This document shows positions 45,420 through 57,875 of a stretch of DNA of 64,000 nucleotides, one piece after another. The notes below the pieces were generated by a model. The model did not search any database and was not told the origin of the DNA. It saw only the letters and a program-made list of their open reading frames with translations. The translations under genes were made by a program, and so were the position numbers. How positions within the stretch are numbered: position 1 is the stretch's first letter; each line of letters opens with the position of its first letter. Origin of the DNA: Corythucha ciliata (lineage: Eukaryota; Arthropoda; Insecta; Hemiptera; Tingidae); the NCBI GenBank assembly GCA_038030265.1, contig CM075943.1, positions 22,506,001-22,570,000 of the forward strand, read 5' to 3'.

Positions 45420-46070
45420 GCCAGAAATAAGCGAGTTACAGTCGTTTTAGTAACGCAATGTCTATAACTCGAAAAAAATCTTAAAAGTGAAAAAAGTCGG
45501 TCTTCGTGCGGGATGAAATTTTTTTTTGCAGAGGACAACTTTGGCCGGTGGTGCTACCTTAACGTTAACACCATGTATAGCAGTGAACAAAAAATCACGG
45601 AAAACGCTCATCAACCTTAGCTAACATCATAATTCTTCAGATGAACGAGAATATATAGAGGGTGGAGCCTCACGACTGGAGCTGTCATGTCAGAAAACTA
45701 CAAATTCGTGTCCCCTCGCCCCTATCGGAAAAACTTGTGATCACCAGCAATTGAAGAGAAAACAAAGAATTTGCTCTGCCTTAGTAGCAAAGAACGGTCA
45801 ATTCAGTCACCTCTCCCCACCTTACAAATGCAATATTAGTCCTCGAACATCCCTCCCGACACCACCACAGCAACCACAATCGGCCAAAATTAGCGTCTTT
45901 TTCAGGTAATTTTATACCCAGGCGTACTCACACATGAATGGGTATACAAGAAAGGAAGTTGAGTATTTTCAAGGTGCCGATTCCGTCACCTTGTGGCAGT
46001 GGGGGCGAGAGGCTTGAATAGATCTGCGGTTGGGGGGGGGGGCGATACTGAATTGGCAGTTCTTTGCTAC
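45420..46070. other. Intergenic, no gene seen
   Basis: Short ORFs only. Poly-G at 46033-46042. Confidence 0.4.
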
Positions 46071-46262
46071 TTAAGGGGGAACTGCAGTGATGATTCCTCG
46101 ACCCCCCCCCCAATCAACCCTCGTCTACTACAAATCAGTCAAATAAGTCGAAAAAAAAACGTGAAATTATAAGGTAAAAGTTCAAGGCAAATTTAAAATA
46201 ACTTCTGGGATGAAATTTGAAAAAAGGAAAACTACTGCTTATGCGGAATTTCCTGAAGTTTG
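46071..46262. mobile_element. MITE family A, copy 3 (truncated)
   Basis: Starts TTAAGGGGGAACTGCAGTGA and GATTCCTCGACCCCCC, and ends inside the element after GCGGAATTTCCTGAAG. The left inner arm is deleted, leaving about 190 bp. Confidence 0.7.
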
Positions 46263-46647
46263 GACGACGGCAATAACAGCTTCCTCAATCCTTCCACCAA
46301 AATGATCAGCTGACTACGATAATTTTCTTGAATAATTTGAATTTCACCTGGCGGTTCCACTCACCCTTCGCCCTTCTTCACTCTTTACCGTACAGCGTGC
46401 GGTAAAGTAGATCTTTACGCACGCTGAACATCTACTTAACCCTTCTTTACGAACGATCGTAGGAAAATGCATAAAAAGCTGGAGTCGGTCTCAAAATAAT
46501 AACAATTATAAAACAAATGAAAACGGAGTGGTTTAGAATTAGATGTTTGCCCGTTTAGACGTGGCTATACAGTTGGTGTTTTTACTGATCAGCAACAGCC
46601 CTCCCCCACCGAACACCATACCGTATACAAACTTATAATAATCAGTT

Positions 46648-47454
46648 CTACTGCTCTTCTTTTATTTCAATAACGTTATTTGTCAAACGGGTGACTAACC
46701 CACTAACGAGGGCATCGCGAGAAGTTTTCCAAAGATCCAGGAGACGTTTTTTCGCCAGTTTACTCGCCGAATACCTGCCATCCGCCAGGTCAACTTGAAG
46801 AGTGAAGAAAAACGCCGACTTTTCAACAACCGGGTTATACTGGTCGCACAGCGAATGGAAAGGTGATGCCGTTTCAGCGTTCATTTGTTCCAGACCGTGA
46901 ACGACCATGACGTGCGTTTGATCCAATTTGTCTTTAAAACGATGAATAAGATCGTCACCGATAGTCGAGCCGCGGAGTTTGATCGGTCGATTGGACCTGC
47001 AATCACTTAAGAATTGAGTGGCGAGTGAGGCAACGGCATCGGCTAGACGCTCAGCAGCCGTCACATTGTTTTCATAGGCGAAAATGAAAGTGGAGGGTCG
47101 GTGAGGCTTATAGTCGCGTATTGTCTCAATGCCTGCGTCAAGTACTAGCCAGTCGTCTTCTTTCAAATAATTGAACTGGGGTCTCAGTTTTTCGAGCTCG
47201 TCACCCAGCATTAGATCACATTTGGGATTTTGCGGTAAATAGTACCAAAGGGCGCTGACGGTGCTAAAAGCTATGGCGGCCATCGACCAAAGAATAACTG
47301 GATTCGATGGTAAGCTGTCCGTCGCTGCTTTAGTGGTGTCCCACGGCTTGATAGGCACATTATCTCGTTGGCAGTGAGTTGGCGTTGGTTCCTCAAAGCG
47401 TACCGTTTCATCGTCTGAGCATGATTCGGAGCTTTCTGCAACGCGACCAATCAT
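46648..47454 (-). CDS. TOR1AIP: Torsin activator, LAP1/LULL1 (torsin-1A-interacting protein) family
   Basis: Single-exon frame of 268 aa. A short acidic nucleoplasmic/cytosolic N-terminus (1-51), one transmembrane helix (PVILWSMAAIAFSTVSALW, 52-73), and a lumenal domain that lies in the nuclear envelope or ER and activates the AAA+ ATPase torsin. Family landmarks: HVMVVHGLEQM, SLCDQYN with the conserved Cys (203), AFFFTLQVDL, and the C-terminal SGLVTRLTNNVIEI. Arg256 in that last motif aligns with the arginine finger of human LAP1 (Arg563 in LWSRISHLVLPV). The N-terminal region is much shorter than in vertebrate LAP1, closer to the minimal form expected in invertebrates. No lamina-binding domain is evident. 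The start ATG is followed immediately by low-complexity acidic residues typical of the family. Confidence 0.85.
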   Translation of the reverse strand: MIGRVAESSESCSDDETVRFEEPTPTHCQRDNVPIKPWDTTKAATDSLPSNPVILWSMAAIAFSTVSALWYYLPQNPKCDLMLGDELEKLRPQFNYLKEDDWLVLDAGIETIRDYKPHRPSTFIFAYENNVTAAERLADAVASLATQFLSDCRSNRPIKLRGSTIGDDLIHRFKDKLDQTHVMVVHGLEQMNAETASPFHSLCDQYNPVVEKSAFFFTLQVDLADGRYSASKLAKKRLLDLWKTSRDALVSGLVTRLTNNVIEIKEEQ

Positions 47455-48340
47455 TTGAAAACTAAAAGTTGTGAGTCCCAGGAATTACGCCCAGAAAATT
47501 TGAAATTTGGACGGAATTTGTTTAGAATTTATCTCCAGTACGGTGATCAAACAATTTCACATACACGAAGTCAAAATATCAGGGGAAGTCGAAGAGACCA
47601 GAGAGAGAGGCTGGGACATTTGCAAAACAGTAGAGCGGTGGCTCCTAGGGGGCAAATTAGTAACAGTTTCATCGGCCGTAGAGGGCAGATCAGCAGGTCA
47701 AGCAGCACAATGTGAACGGTAGTATCTGATGAACTGTCAGGGGGGCTGCCGTAGGGAAGTAAGGCTAAGGCTGGAAACGGAGGTGGTTTGGTTGCAGCCG
47801 AGGTAGCATCCCTAAGACTTCTCGCAAGGAGTTAAGGGTGGAGCGGGCCTAGGCGTAATCCCTGAAGACATGGGCCAGGACGGGGCTAGCGAATAGGCAT
47901 ACCTGTGGGGTGATCGCAAGGACGGTGGATGATAGGCCGTTCGCAATATCCCTGTTGGCCACCTGCCACAGGAACATGGGAATCTTGTGACCAATGTCTT
48001 GGTGGCATAGATCCTGTGTCAAGAATTTTATAAATTACTGTCGAATAAACATTTTCCTGTCGGAACCACTGAAATAAATATACATCGAATGAAACTTACG
48101 TGAAACGCTCATTTCTCACTCAGAATACCTAATGAATTGTTGTCGTCGTCAGCAAAGCCTTCACCCTTATTGACACCCGTGCACGAACGGGATGGCTATC
48201 GACTGCTCTAACTTTCAACTGCTCTAAAGGGTTTTAGAGCAGTTGATCATGAGGGGGGGGCTTATCAATTGACACATTCAAGTGCTCTAATGATCAACTG
48301 CTCGAATATATTTTTTTTTTCTGTGTTTTTCAAGTGTATC
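47455..48340. other. Unassigned GC-richer block upstream of the torsin activator
   Basis: 47560-48010 is richer in G/C than its surroundings, has no long ORF, and ends near AATAAA at 48042. It could be a 5' exon/promoter of the torsin activator on the minus strand, or an RNA-like sequence. I could not match it to a known RNA. Confidence 0.3.
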
Positions 48341-48343
48341 ATT

Positions 48344-50250
48344 GGTTAGGTTGCAGACAACCAAGGCTACTAGAACTAACAAGGTTGGCCATTACAATGT
48401 AAACAAGACGAAAAAGTTGCCTCAGTGTTTTGATTGGTCGAGACCGATTGTGACGTAGAAATATGCTCCTCTTCCCGCCCCATTGTTTATAGTCTATAGT
48501 ATTTATGTAGAATTCGTGTTTTTTGAAAGCCCAAACTGCCCAAACTATTGTTTTATTTAATTCAACCAGAATTTCGGGCTTCGTACCTTCACAATGGTTT
48601 CTTCAGGTGGCAATATTCTTGTATAGAAAGATATTTCGGACCAAGAAAACTTCCCATTTCCTTCGCAGCCCTCCTAGCCCCGGCGTTTCTTCTCATTTTA
48701 ATAATGAGGAAGTCTCACATTTTTCGAAAATATTTTTTTTCGATGAGGTATACCAGCCCTTCTATGTAAATGAAAAAAATTAAACCCTTTGGAAATTTTT
48801 TTCTTATTTAAAGTTGGCATATTTTCAATCCCGCCAAATCGAACATTTTCCGCAACGTAACATACGCTGCATTCTCTGCCCTTTTCATACCTCTAAATGG
48901 CTAATTGATTTATCCTTTATTATTTTATTATTCAAGGGCTCAAGTAGAAACACAACAAACCGCTCCCCACTTTTTTCGGAAGGCGTTTCATGACGAAAAC
49001 ATGCTTAGCTGGCGTGTTTGAAAATACCTAAAACTTGGTTATTTTACAACTGATCCCGATTTATGTTCTATTTTAGCATAAATAATTACCTTAGAAAATA
49101 GAGTTATAAATAAGTTCTGACCCATGAATCTTCCTAACTTCGATGTTTTTCGCGTCATCCCCACGAAAACCAAGAAAAAAATCATATTTCTTGGGCCCGG
49201 TCTCGCTTATTGGACGCTTACAAGTATTTTCAACCAAAGATTCCCCAACGATTGTAGAAAATTCGTGTTTAAATGAAGAAGACACATTCAGCGGTTTGTG
49301 CTTTCAAAGAACTTGAATTGATTTTCCCTTACATTATTTCCAAGCCATCTTAGCTGGAATTAAGTTACCTTCTCACTGCTTCTAAATAAACAATTAATAA
49401 TACTTAGCATAAAAATTAAAAGTCAGTTAAATCTGTGATTGTCATATAGGGCGAACGAAATTCGGTTTAGTTCGCAATATCTCCACCCCACCACTCGATC
49501 AAATCACCCTCACCACATTCCAGGAGCTTATTTCTTTGAGAAGCTTATTGCTCTTATTGTAGCTCTTGCTTTGTGCGCGCTGTTGTGATTTCCTTTGAAA
49601 ATCACTCTCAAAAATCGTGTTCTGTTCTACCCTCTTTATCCTCTTGAAATTTTGAACATGACAACGCGCCACGCCAAATGACACGATACGAGACCATGCA
49701 CTAAAGTTTTATCTCTTCAAATGACAACAATATTTGTGAAATACTCTCTATACACAAATTTGATTTGTATACAAAATGTTCTCTCCTCTCCTGTTCCATG
49801 CGCCACAATTCACCATGGGAAAGTGTTTTTTGAAGCAAAATTTTCCTACCCCATTTTATCTCTTTACGCTTTGGATGCACCACGATTTTTGAGAGGAAAT
49901 AAGAACGCAAGTGTATGGCTGGCTAATGTTCTTGAAGGAAGGGTGAGTGTTTTGTTCAGCTTCAACATAATATTTGTTGTATAAATAAAATATGTAATAA
50001 ACATTGGTATCTTTTTTCTAGCCTTAGGGGCCAAGCAATGTGCGTAACAGCAGTAAAAAATTCGATAATAAGATTTGATTCACCTGAATAACTCAGTTTC
50101 AAAGGAGTTGGAATACTACATGAATAAAGTGTGGTGGGAGGGAGCATATTGTGACGTGGGCCTCCACCCCTCGCCAATATATATAGAAAAACGTAAACAA
50201 ACGGCGTAATGGCCAACCTTGTTAGTTCTAGTAGCCTTGGCAGACAACAA
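48344..50250. mobile_element. Candidate element bounded by ~45-bp inverted repeats
   Basis: GCAGACAACCAAGGCTACTA, GAACTAACAAGGTTGGCCAT at 48352-48393 returns inverted at 50207-50247 (ATGGCCAACCTTGTTAGTTC, TAGTAGCCTTGGCAGACAAC). The 1.9 kb between is A/T-rich with scattered small ORFs and no recognised transposase. Target duplications were not found. Confidence 0.5.
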
Positions 50251-50676
50251 GGCTAACTTTTTTATGTGGTGTAGGTTACACAGGGGTTACCTTTTTCTCT
50301 TTGTTCTTCCCTGTTTTCTCCCTTTTTCTCTTTCTTCCCCTTTTTCGCCCTTTTTCTCGTTTTTTTCCCGTATACCTTTGGAGGGATTTATTCCGGTTAT
50401 GCATCCGGTACGTCACGCTGTTGTGGTGGGGTGGGACACATCGTGCAATCATACCGGCTTTGGTGATGAACACATTTATAAGGTATGTACGTAAATAAGG
50501 AACATAAACGTTTTAGTGTCTGCAGTTTTTTGTAGAATGTGTTCTCGGAGTGTCCCAATAATTTATGCGTAATCAAAGCTCTGTATTTCTACGCTACTCG
50601 TGCTACACCACGTCGACCAAGTCTCTCTTGGCAAGTGTGTATTTCCTTGTGCTCCGGCTCTCGCTGCTCGTCGTTG

Positions 50677-51300
50677 TCAGCCCAAGTTTCCACCACCAGT
50701 TTGACCACTGGTTAGTATACTGATTTGACATTCCATGAAATCAGTAGTTGTTAGCGTACCCAAAGAATTTGGGAAAATCTTATTACTAAAAGTTTGCTTG
50801 TCTTGTGTCCTTATTAGTCCTTCTGTTTCATCGAGAAAGACGTTCTTCGATCGAACGATGAAACGGCGTCCAACCTCTATTACTCGATCCAAGCTCATTC
50901 CCTCGCCCGAACTGTGAGCATTCTTGTCAACTTTAACAGCCTGGAAAACTGTTTGGTCAGGTCTAGCCGTTTTCATCGGGTGTATAGAATCCGAATCGAG
51001 CGCTTCAGCTGTTAGGAAACTAAATATTCCACAGAGACAAGGTTGGGCTGCCACCATTTTCTTATTATTTTGTTGTTTTAATGAAACATGTTCTTCCTCC
51101 AGTCTCGTTGGTGGATGTATGGATTGGAGGACCAAACCGAAAACGAGTTAATTCCTCGTGAAACACTTCCGGCAATCGTCCAGACATGCCCCACAGCAAG
51201 AATGATAGCAAAGTCCACGAGTGACCCTTCGGTGGAGAGACTGGTCGATGCATGCCATCATGTTTGGGGTCCCATTCTGTTGAAGTTAAGTAAGAATTTC
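50677..51300 (-). other. Unassigned open region
   Basis: The minus strand is open for 152 codons (50677-51135) and another frame continues upstream to 51253, as if frameshifted. The plus strand has a weaker series of short frames. No family recognised; possibly a decayed transposon gene linked to the hAT relic at 51948. Confidence 0.2.
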
Positions 51301-51376
51301 AACTGACGTATGATATCCAATCTTGTGAACGAGTTTTTACTTGCAGGGCTCTGTAGATCGCTGCTAGATTTTGTGA

Positions 51377-51605
51377 AACGGGAGTTTTACATGTGTTCGG
51401 CGTTACGTTAATTATCGCCGTATTTCTGTTCCAATCCTGGATTTCAAGGTATCATTTGAATCTCCCAGGAAATTCCGCACGCGCGTACGATCTTCTTTTT
51501 TCATATTTCATATGAATACCTAATACCTAACCGAAAAAACCCTCATAAACTTTTACCTTGAAAATTCACGCTCTTTCGACGGCTTATTTAGGAAAGCAAG
51601 ATCAG
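51377..51605. mobile_element. MITE family A, copy 4 (half element)
   Basis: GTTACGTTAATTATCGCCGT, AGGAAATTCCGCACGCGCGT, ACGATCTTCTTTTTTCATAT and CTCTTTCGACGGCTTA match the left arm and centre of copy 2. The right arm is absent. Confidence 0.7.
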
Positions 51606-51947
51606 GTTGTTCTGCACGAAACTTCAAATCCGGATGTGATCGATCCTAACCTAAGCTAATTTTTGTGATGTTGATTTCAATTTGTTTTGTTGTGAACAAT
51701 CAACTAGTGGCGACAATGAAACGGTTCTGAACCCGAAAAATCTTGTTACTTGTCTCTCTTATTTGCCTTACTCTTGCCATAAGTCATAATTCAAACACCC
51801 AGTAGTTAGCAGTTTCGGGGACCAGATTGACTGGTTTTTAGACGCTTAAAAGCTCCGGCGGATTTAAGGGGGGGGGGGGCTGTAGGGACTTTGCCCTTCT
51901 AACATGTTCGAATTAGCCCCCCCCCCCCCAATAGATCATTATCAAGC

Positions 51948-52045
51948 CTGTTTTCTTTACTCGTTTCTTTGGCTTCTGCTGAGACTGCAGAGCATTCTTT
52001 CTCAGCCATGAAGAGACTCCTAAAGCCCCCTCACCCCCACTACAA
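51948..52045 (+). pseudogene. hAT transposase C-terminal (dimerisation) relic
   Basis: Reads LFSLLVSLASAETAEHSFSA followed by MKRLLK. It resembles the hAT C-terminal signature S-A-S-A-E-R-S-F-S-A-L-K-R-I-K. The frame is not open upstream or downstream, so only this fragment survives. Confidence 0.6.
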
Positions 52046-52734
52046 TACTGAACGGAAAATCAATGCCACGAATAGATCCATGAAATTTGGGGTTCAAAGA
52101 TTTAAACCACGAACTTGCTTTTGGTTTATTATTCATTCTGAATAATACACCTATGTTTTCGGTCAGGAAAAAATTGTTACAACCCACCCTAAAACTTTTT
52201 CTGTGTACGTTTTAACGTGTCTAGATTCGATTTCTGGAATGTTCGCGCCGGCCGTCCGGGCCATATCTTGCCCTAGGATTGCCCGAAAAAACTCGTTCTT
52301 TCGCACATAGACTCCATTTGGGATCTAGTTGGTCCTATCATCTGATCAGTTTGATCAACTAACTCCCTGGGTTTTTATGGGCCAAAACCGGGTCCAAAAT
52401 GGGGATTTTCAAAGGTTTTGGGGTCATAGGGGTGTGGGGTAAAGATTTTCATGTAATTTCAAGCCGGTTGTGGCTACATTCTTGAACCCATGTGTAAAAT
52501 TTTCAGCGTTTTTTAAACTAGACAATACAGCGAAATTATGAAGCCATGCCCCACAAAATTGCTTTTTGAATGGGTGAAAAGCACGCAATTTTGATTTCGC
52601 TACGATGAAACCTCCTAGATTTAATTTTTTGGGTGAGCCTGCAACCCAAGAAAATTGTCTTTTGCCTATTCTTGAGTCTCGAAATTTGTTCTAACACGCC
52701 ACCTCCCCCAATTCCCTTCTGAATGGCTAGCAGC

Positions 52735-52910
52735 AGACTAGGATTTTCCGGGTTTTCCCGAGTTTCCCTGAACCGATCGGGATCAAATTTGAGGACAAGT
52801 CGTATCGACCCACGCGCAAATTGTATGCCAAGTTTCAGCTCGATCCGAGCATTTGAAGTGCCCGGTCAGTAGAGAAAACCCTGGGTCAGTAAATTATAGG
52901 CACTCCCTGA
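52735..52910. repeat. Dispersed repeat matching 25941-26106
   Basis: Shares CGATCGGGATCAAATTTGAG-like and ATGCCAAGTTTCAGCTCGAT, CCGGTCAGTAGAGAAAACCC and GGTCAGTAAATTA with the right half of the repeat at 25741. Confidence 0.7.
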
Positions 52911-52919
52911 AATTGCACC

Positions 52920-54152
52920 TCAAAATGAGCCAACGCCGCGAACTTGCTTTTTGAATTTGTCACAGGCGCAAATAAATTTTATTTACGCAGTAGCGAAACC
53001 AACGAAATGACATTTTTGGGGTGAACCTACCCAGCTGGTTTTTATTGGCCTAATTCCGTGAAATTCTGTTTTTCAGGTTGCCAGTCCCTTCCGTTTTGGA
53101 TGGTTTTGAACGAGCCGACTCCACGAAATTGCTCTTTCAGCAGAGTACGATGTTTATTTGTTCATGCAGCGAAACCCGTGAAATTGCTTTCTTGGGCTTG
53201 ATCGAGCTTCGCAAAAATGCTTTTGAATGAGCCAACCCTGCGATATTTTGTTTTTTAAAAGTGCCGGATCTATGAAATTGCCTCTCGAAATGAGCGAACA
53301 CCGCGAAATTGTTTTTTGAATGCAACAGGATGACATTTGTTTTTGAGACAGCCTGGCAAGATCGATTTGAATGGGCCAATAACTCCGCGAAAACGCATGC
53401 TTTTTAAATGCGACAGCCCTCTGCGTAATTTTGTTTTTGAAAGGAACCATACGCGAGCTTGTTCTTAAATGGATGAATAAACACGATGGAAATTTAAACT
53501 TTGGAAAAAAATTCTAAAGTGGGATTTTTTAGGGAGGCAACCCCTCGAACCCGTGAAATTCATTTCCGACGTTGTAGACCATAAACTTTATTTTTGAACC
53601 ATACAGCCATGGTGTTTTTTATAGAATGCATTTCGGGCCCATTCCCGGTGCCCCTCATCAGCATTACCTATAATTTCATAATTAACAAACGCACAATAAA
53701 ATTAAATTAATAAAAACCGGCTAACAAAGAAAAATACAATAACAAACAGTATCGATACGCACCGCTTCACCTCTAAGGCCAAACACAACGGCCAAAAAAC
53801 ACTCGGGAAGCGATACGACTTAAGTCTACCCCACCCTTCCAACAACTCTGCGTCCACTACCACTACTACCACTACTAGGAAAGGATTTTGAACAAATTCC
53901 GAAATTTTCATTTCCGACGTGCCAGATCCGCGGAATTTGTTCTTAGAAAGAGCCGAAATGGTGAATTGCTTTTTACAAGGTGCCAGAGAGGCGAAATTTG
54001 GTTATTAAACTTAGCCAAATAAGCGACGGAATTGGGCTCTGCCAGTAGTCAGTACAGTCAAATCCGTGAACTATTTTGACTTCGAAAGTGCCTAACTAAA
54101 GCGGATTTCCTTTCTTAAACCGGTCAACCCCGTGAATTTGTTTTGTTCCAAA
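52920..54152. repeat. Degenerate word array ('GCGAAATTGCTTTTTGAATGAGCC' type)
   Basis: Some 30 diverged units combine CGAAATTG, TTTTTGAA and TGAGCCAA. It includes an (ACT)n-like microsatellite at 53850-53880. ORFs there are repeat by-products. Confidence 0.7.
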
Positions 54153-54805
54153 AGGTTTGTTCCAGCGAAGTGCTTGACAAGTTCAGAACTTGTTCGGAAC
54201 AAATTGCGATTAATTTTCCTACATCTTTGTTGGAACGCACCCAAAGAGCAACGAGATCTTCTGTGAATGTGGCATAATGGTTATACCAAAGAAGGGTTGA
54301 ATACTTTTGTTTTCCGGCCTCGCCTCTAGTTATTTTTAGCTCCCTCACATTATGAACTGACAGAGACTAGACATTCTCAAAATACGTGTGCGGAATCCAA
54401 CATTTTCACTCGAAATTAAAAACAAAGGAGACTTTTAGCAACACCACCGCTAACGCCGCTAACGCAAACGATAAATGAGTCGTTGCTTGGTAACGAAACA
54501 TCTGATTGGTTGAAATTTGAAGAAAAAGTTTCCGGAGGATTTACGGGAGAGTGCTAAAACTCACTAAAGTCGAATAACTTCCGTTTATCGCTTAGCAACC
54601 GATCCTACATTCCAAATTGTTAGTATAAAGGTGCAGGCGCTGAATTGTTTACTCCCCGTTTTGTGTAGAGTAAACTATTCATGTTCGGAACATGTCCCAA
54701 AAAAGTTCTGTGGCCGGTGGAACAGAGAATAGTTTGTAATATGTTTTGAAATGAGCTTGCTGGAACAGTCGTCAGTTCTGACGAACTCCTCGCTGGAACA
54801 AACCT
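54153..54805. mobile_element. Non-autonomous element with AGGTTTGTTCCAGCGA ends
   Basis: AGGTTTGTTCCAGCGAAG at the left is matched by CTCGCTGGAACAAACCT at the right, and GTTCAGAAC / CAGTTCTGAC continue the pairing. It interrupts a word array that resumes on both sides, which supports insertion. TSD unclear. Confidence 0.65.
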
Positions 54806-54809
54806 AATG

Positions 54810-55762
54810 GTCCACAAAATTATGATTTCGAAAGGGCCAAACCTGTAAAATTTATTTCTAAAAGTGCGAAATTCTGTTTGAAAGGGCTTAAATCTGCAGA
54901 TTCTAGCCATTGACGTTATCATGACGCGGAGAAGGGGGTATCTTGAGCTCAGGGCTAACCCCCTAAACATATGTTAGCCTATAAATAACTCCGCCCCTGT
55001 AGTTATAAAAGTATCTGCTGCTTGAAATTTTCAATTACAAATATTTAGGTTGTTGTATTGTTGTAAAAGTTGTTGGGTTTACCAGCTAGTGTATTTATAT
55101 CTTTCCGAGGAACGCAATATTATTGCACAAAACAGCAGGATCACATAGGCACAAATCCCCAGAATTTGATTCTCTAGGTATTAGAGATACACAAGTAGAG
55201 CCACCGGGAAAATAAAACCGATTTTTTCGTCGTCGAATTCGATGTCATGAAGTTCCAAGCTGAGTTTTGCGAACAGGCTGAACTCAAAATTGTCACTTCG
55301 GGAAATCCAGAAGTCAGTCACCTTCGATTCAATTGTATATAACCAACCAGGAAATGATAAAAAACCCCAGGCTGTTGTTTTTTTTACAGATAGAAGGATT
55401 TTTTGGGTCTACATGAAACAACATTATTCATAGAATAGTGGATTTTTGGCTCTCAATAGTCTCAATGAGCCACATCCAGTGCAATTGAGGTTATCTCTAG
55501 AAGAGAATTATTGCCGATTTTAGGTGGTCCCTCCGAACTATCGTAATCTGGGAGTGAAATATTCTGAGGCTGAAATTATTGTAATGTATTTACTATCAAT
55601 GGTGGATTTCACAACCTCGACTTAGGTAACTCATTTTGTGGTTGAAGCATTTTACAGTAAAGTACTTTTTGTGCTCGAGTGTTTTTTGCGCTAAGGAGCT
55701 TTTTGTGGTTGTTGGTGCACTGGTTCGAGGTTTCCATGGTTATTTCATTTTGGTTCGAGGTT
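54810..55762. other. Intergenic, no gene seen
   Basis: Includes a short array of TTTTTGTG(G/C)TTGAAGCA-like words at 55630-55715, the reverse complement of the array at 60725-60900 on the other side of the giant element. Confidence 0.45.
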
Positions 55763-56941
55763 AGGGGCGTAGCCAGCTCTTAGTCTGGGGGGGGGGGCAG
55801 AAAGATGTCAGATGCACCAGAGACCCCAGCAAAGAGAACTGGTAGTTCGTCTACTCGGACACAGGCGCTTTAAATCGTCATGCAGAAACTCCCCGTCGGC
55901 GTCATGCAGTTCGTCCCTATGAAGAAACTGAATTTTCTCAAAAAAGTTCAGAGTTCGTCAAAAAACTAACATTTCTGCTGGGAAACTGCCGTTTGTAGCC
56001 ATTCAGGATTTTCTTCGCGAAAATTGACAATTTCCCCCCCAGAAATATTGACACTTGCAGGAAAGGGCTTAGCCCTCACATACAAGGTGTCCGAATTTTT
56101 CAACTTCTTGCCAGAGAGACGTAAAAAACTGACATGTTTTAACCCAAAACTGAAGATTTCACACCGTAAGTGACTTTTTCCCCACTGACCCTGACTTGAA
56201 AACTTGACGATTTTAACACAAAACTGACAGTTTCAGCACAATACTGACGATTTCAACACAATACTGACAATTTGTTTCAAAACGATACGACAATTATACA
56301 CCAAAACAGACGATGTCACGATTCACGCCAAAGCTGACGTCGTGTTCACCCCAAATGCTATCACTATACGAAGACTGGCGATTTTGCTCCAAAAGTTTTA
56401 AGGTTCCACATCAAAATTGAACATTTTTCGCGTGTCCAGCGTGTACTTTCCCTCACTCGTTGTGTAATATACTATTTACCCCGAAAAGGTTTATTTTACC
56501 ACCAAAAGAACTTTGTTTCAACCGAAAAGGGATGATTTTACTTTGAAACTGACGGTTTTTACTCCCGACCTGAAGTTTTGTTTCGTATATTTCACTACAA
56601 AAACTGACAATTTTATCCGAGAAAGTTTTAACCTCAATCTTGCCATTTCATCCCAAAAACTCACGTTACATACCTAAACTAACGATTTTACCCCAACTGC
56701 GGTGGATATTCCACCCCGAATTGGTGATTATTGTGTCCAAAAGCTGGATATTTCCCTCGAAAACAGACAATTTCACACCAAAACTGACGTTTTTCCCAAA
56801 GCTCTAACGAAATTTTCTGTTTTGAGGTAATACCTCTAATTTTTTTGTGTGAAATCTGCAGTTTCGTAGCGAAAACTTCAGTTTTCTGGTATTTGTTGTG
56901 TGGTATAAACTTGAATTTTGGGTTAAAAACTTCTGTTTTGT

Positions 56942-57161
56942 TGATATTGTTAGTAAGTTCGCTTAAACTACGAGGGTTAGCAGGTAATGCATGCATAATG
57001 ATGTCGTGAATGTTCAGCGTATCGAAGTAAAGATAACGTTTCAGTTGTACTTCCATATACGCCGAAGACAGCGATGAGCGAAACCGTTTCGTCTTTGACG
57101 CGCCTCAACGAGGGAAGACTGACAAGGCTCCTACGGTTACAACTTTTCCATGCATTACTTT
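56942..57161 (+). mobile_element. Short hammerhead-like element, copy 2 (decayed core)
   Basis: Shares GTTAGTAA, ACTACGAGGGTTAG, TTTCAGTTG, the core region (CCGAAGACAGCGATGAGCGA then AACCGTTTCGTC), GAGGGAAGACTGACAA and CTCCTACGGTTAC with the copy at 40466. The core has lost CUGA (now CCGA) and the perfect stem III. Copy 1 of the giant repeat reads straight through at 36940-36955 (TGTTTTG then TGGTAAAACCACC), giving the pre-insertion site. Confidence 0.6.
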
Positions 57162-57875
57162 GGTGGTAAAACCACCAGTTTCGGGGTAAAATTTCCATTT
57201 TCATGCAAAACTGACAAACGTTGAAGGGTAGAATCGCCATTATTGTAGTGAAATTTTCAGTTTTTTTATATAACACGTCGCAGCTTTAGCGTGAAGTCTT
57301 TATTATTGGACTGAATTGTCACTTTGGTGAAAAAATTCCAAAACCAAAGATTTCGCATGTCAAAGCTGACGTCGGGTTACATCAAAACTGAAGATTTCAA
57401 GACATTACTAGTGATTTTACCCTTGAAATTTCACAGGTTTCCCTAAAAAGGAAACGTTCACCCCCAAACATGTGATTTTACCACTAAAACTGACAACTTT
57501 TCACGAAACTGACGATTTTTAACTCGAAATTGAAGTTTCTACCCTAAAACTGCTACCAGACAACTAAATTTGGTGGTTTTACCTCAAAAATAAAAATTTT
57601 ACATCGAAACTGCGATTTTAGCACAAAATGGTGGTTTAGCACGATAGATTTTAGCACAAAATGGCGATTCTATAGTAGGTACTACTGCAATTGTAATTTT
57701 TGCATAAAATTGCTAATTTTATCACTACAATAGTTTGTGATTTTAGATTTCGGAGAAGCGTCATCCGAGACATTGGGTTTTCAGTCTTGCGACCTCCATT
57801 TTCAAACCTGTGGAAATGGTTTTTATTTGGTATGAGAAGTCCGCAAAATTAGTTGTTGAATTAGGCAACCTTACA

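Noticed and set aside
50276..50473. Lys/Arg-rich minus-strand ORF
   Set aside because: Arises from a T/C-rich simple-sequence stretch.
53702..53911. Val-rich minus-strand ORF
   Set aside because: The poly-Val is an (ACT)n microsatellite.
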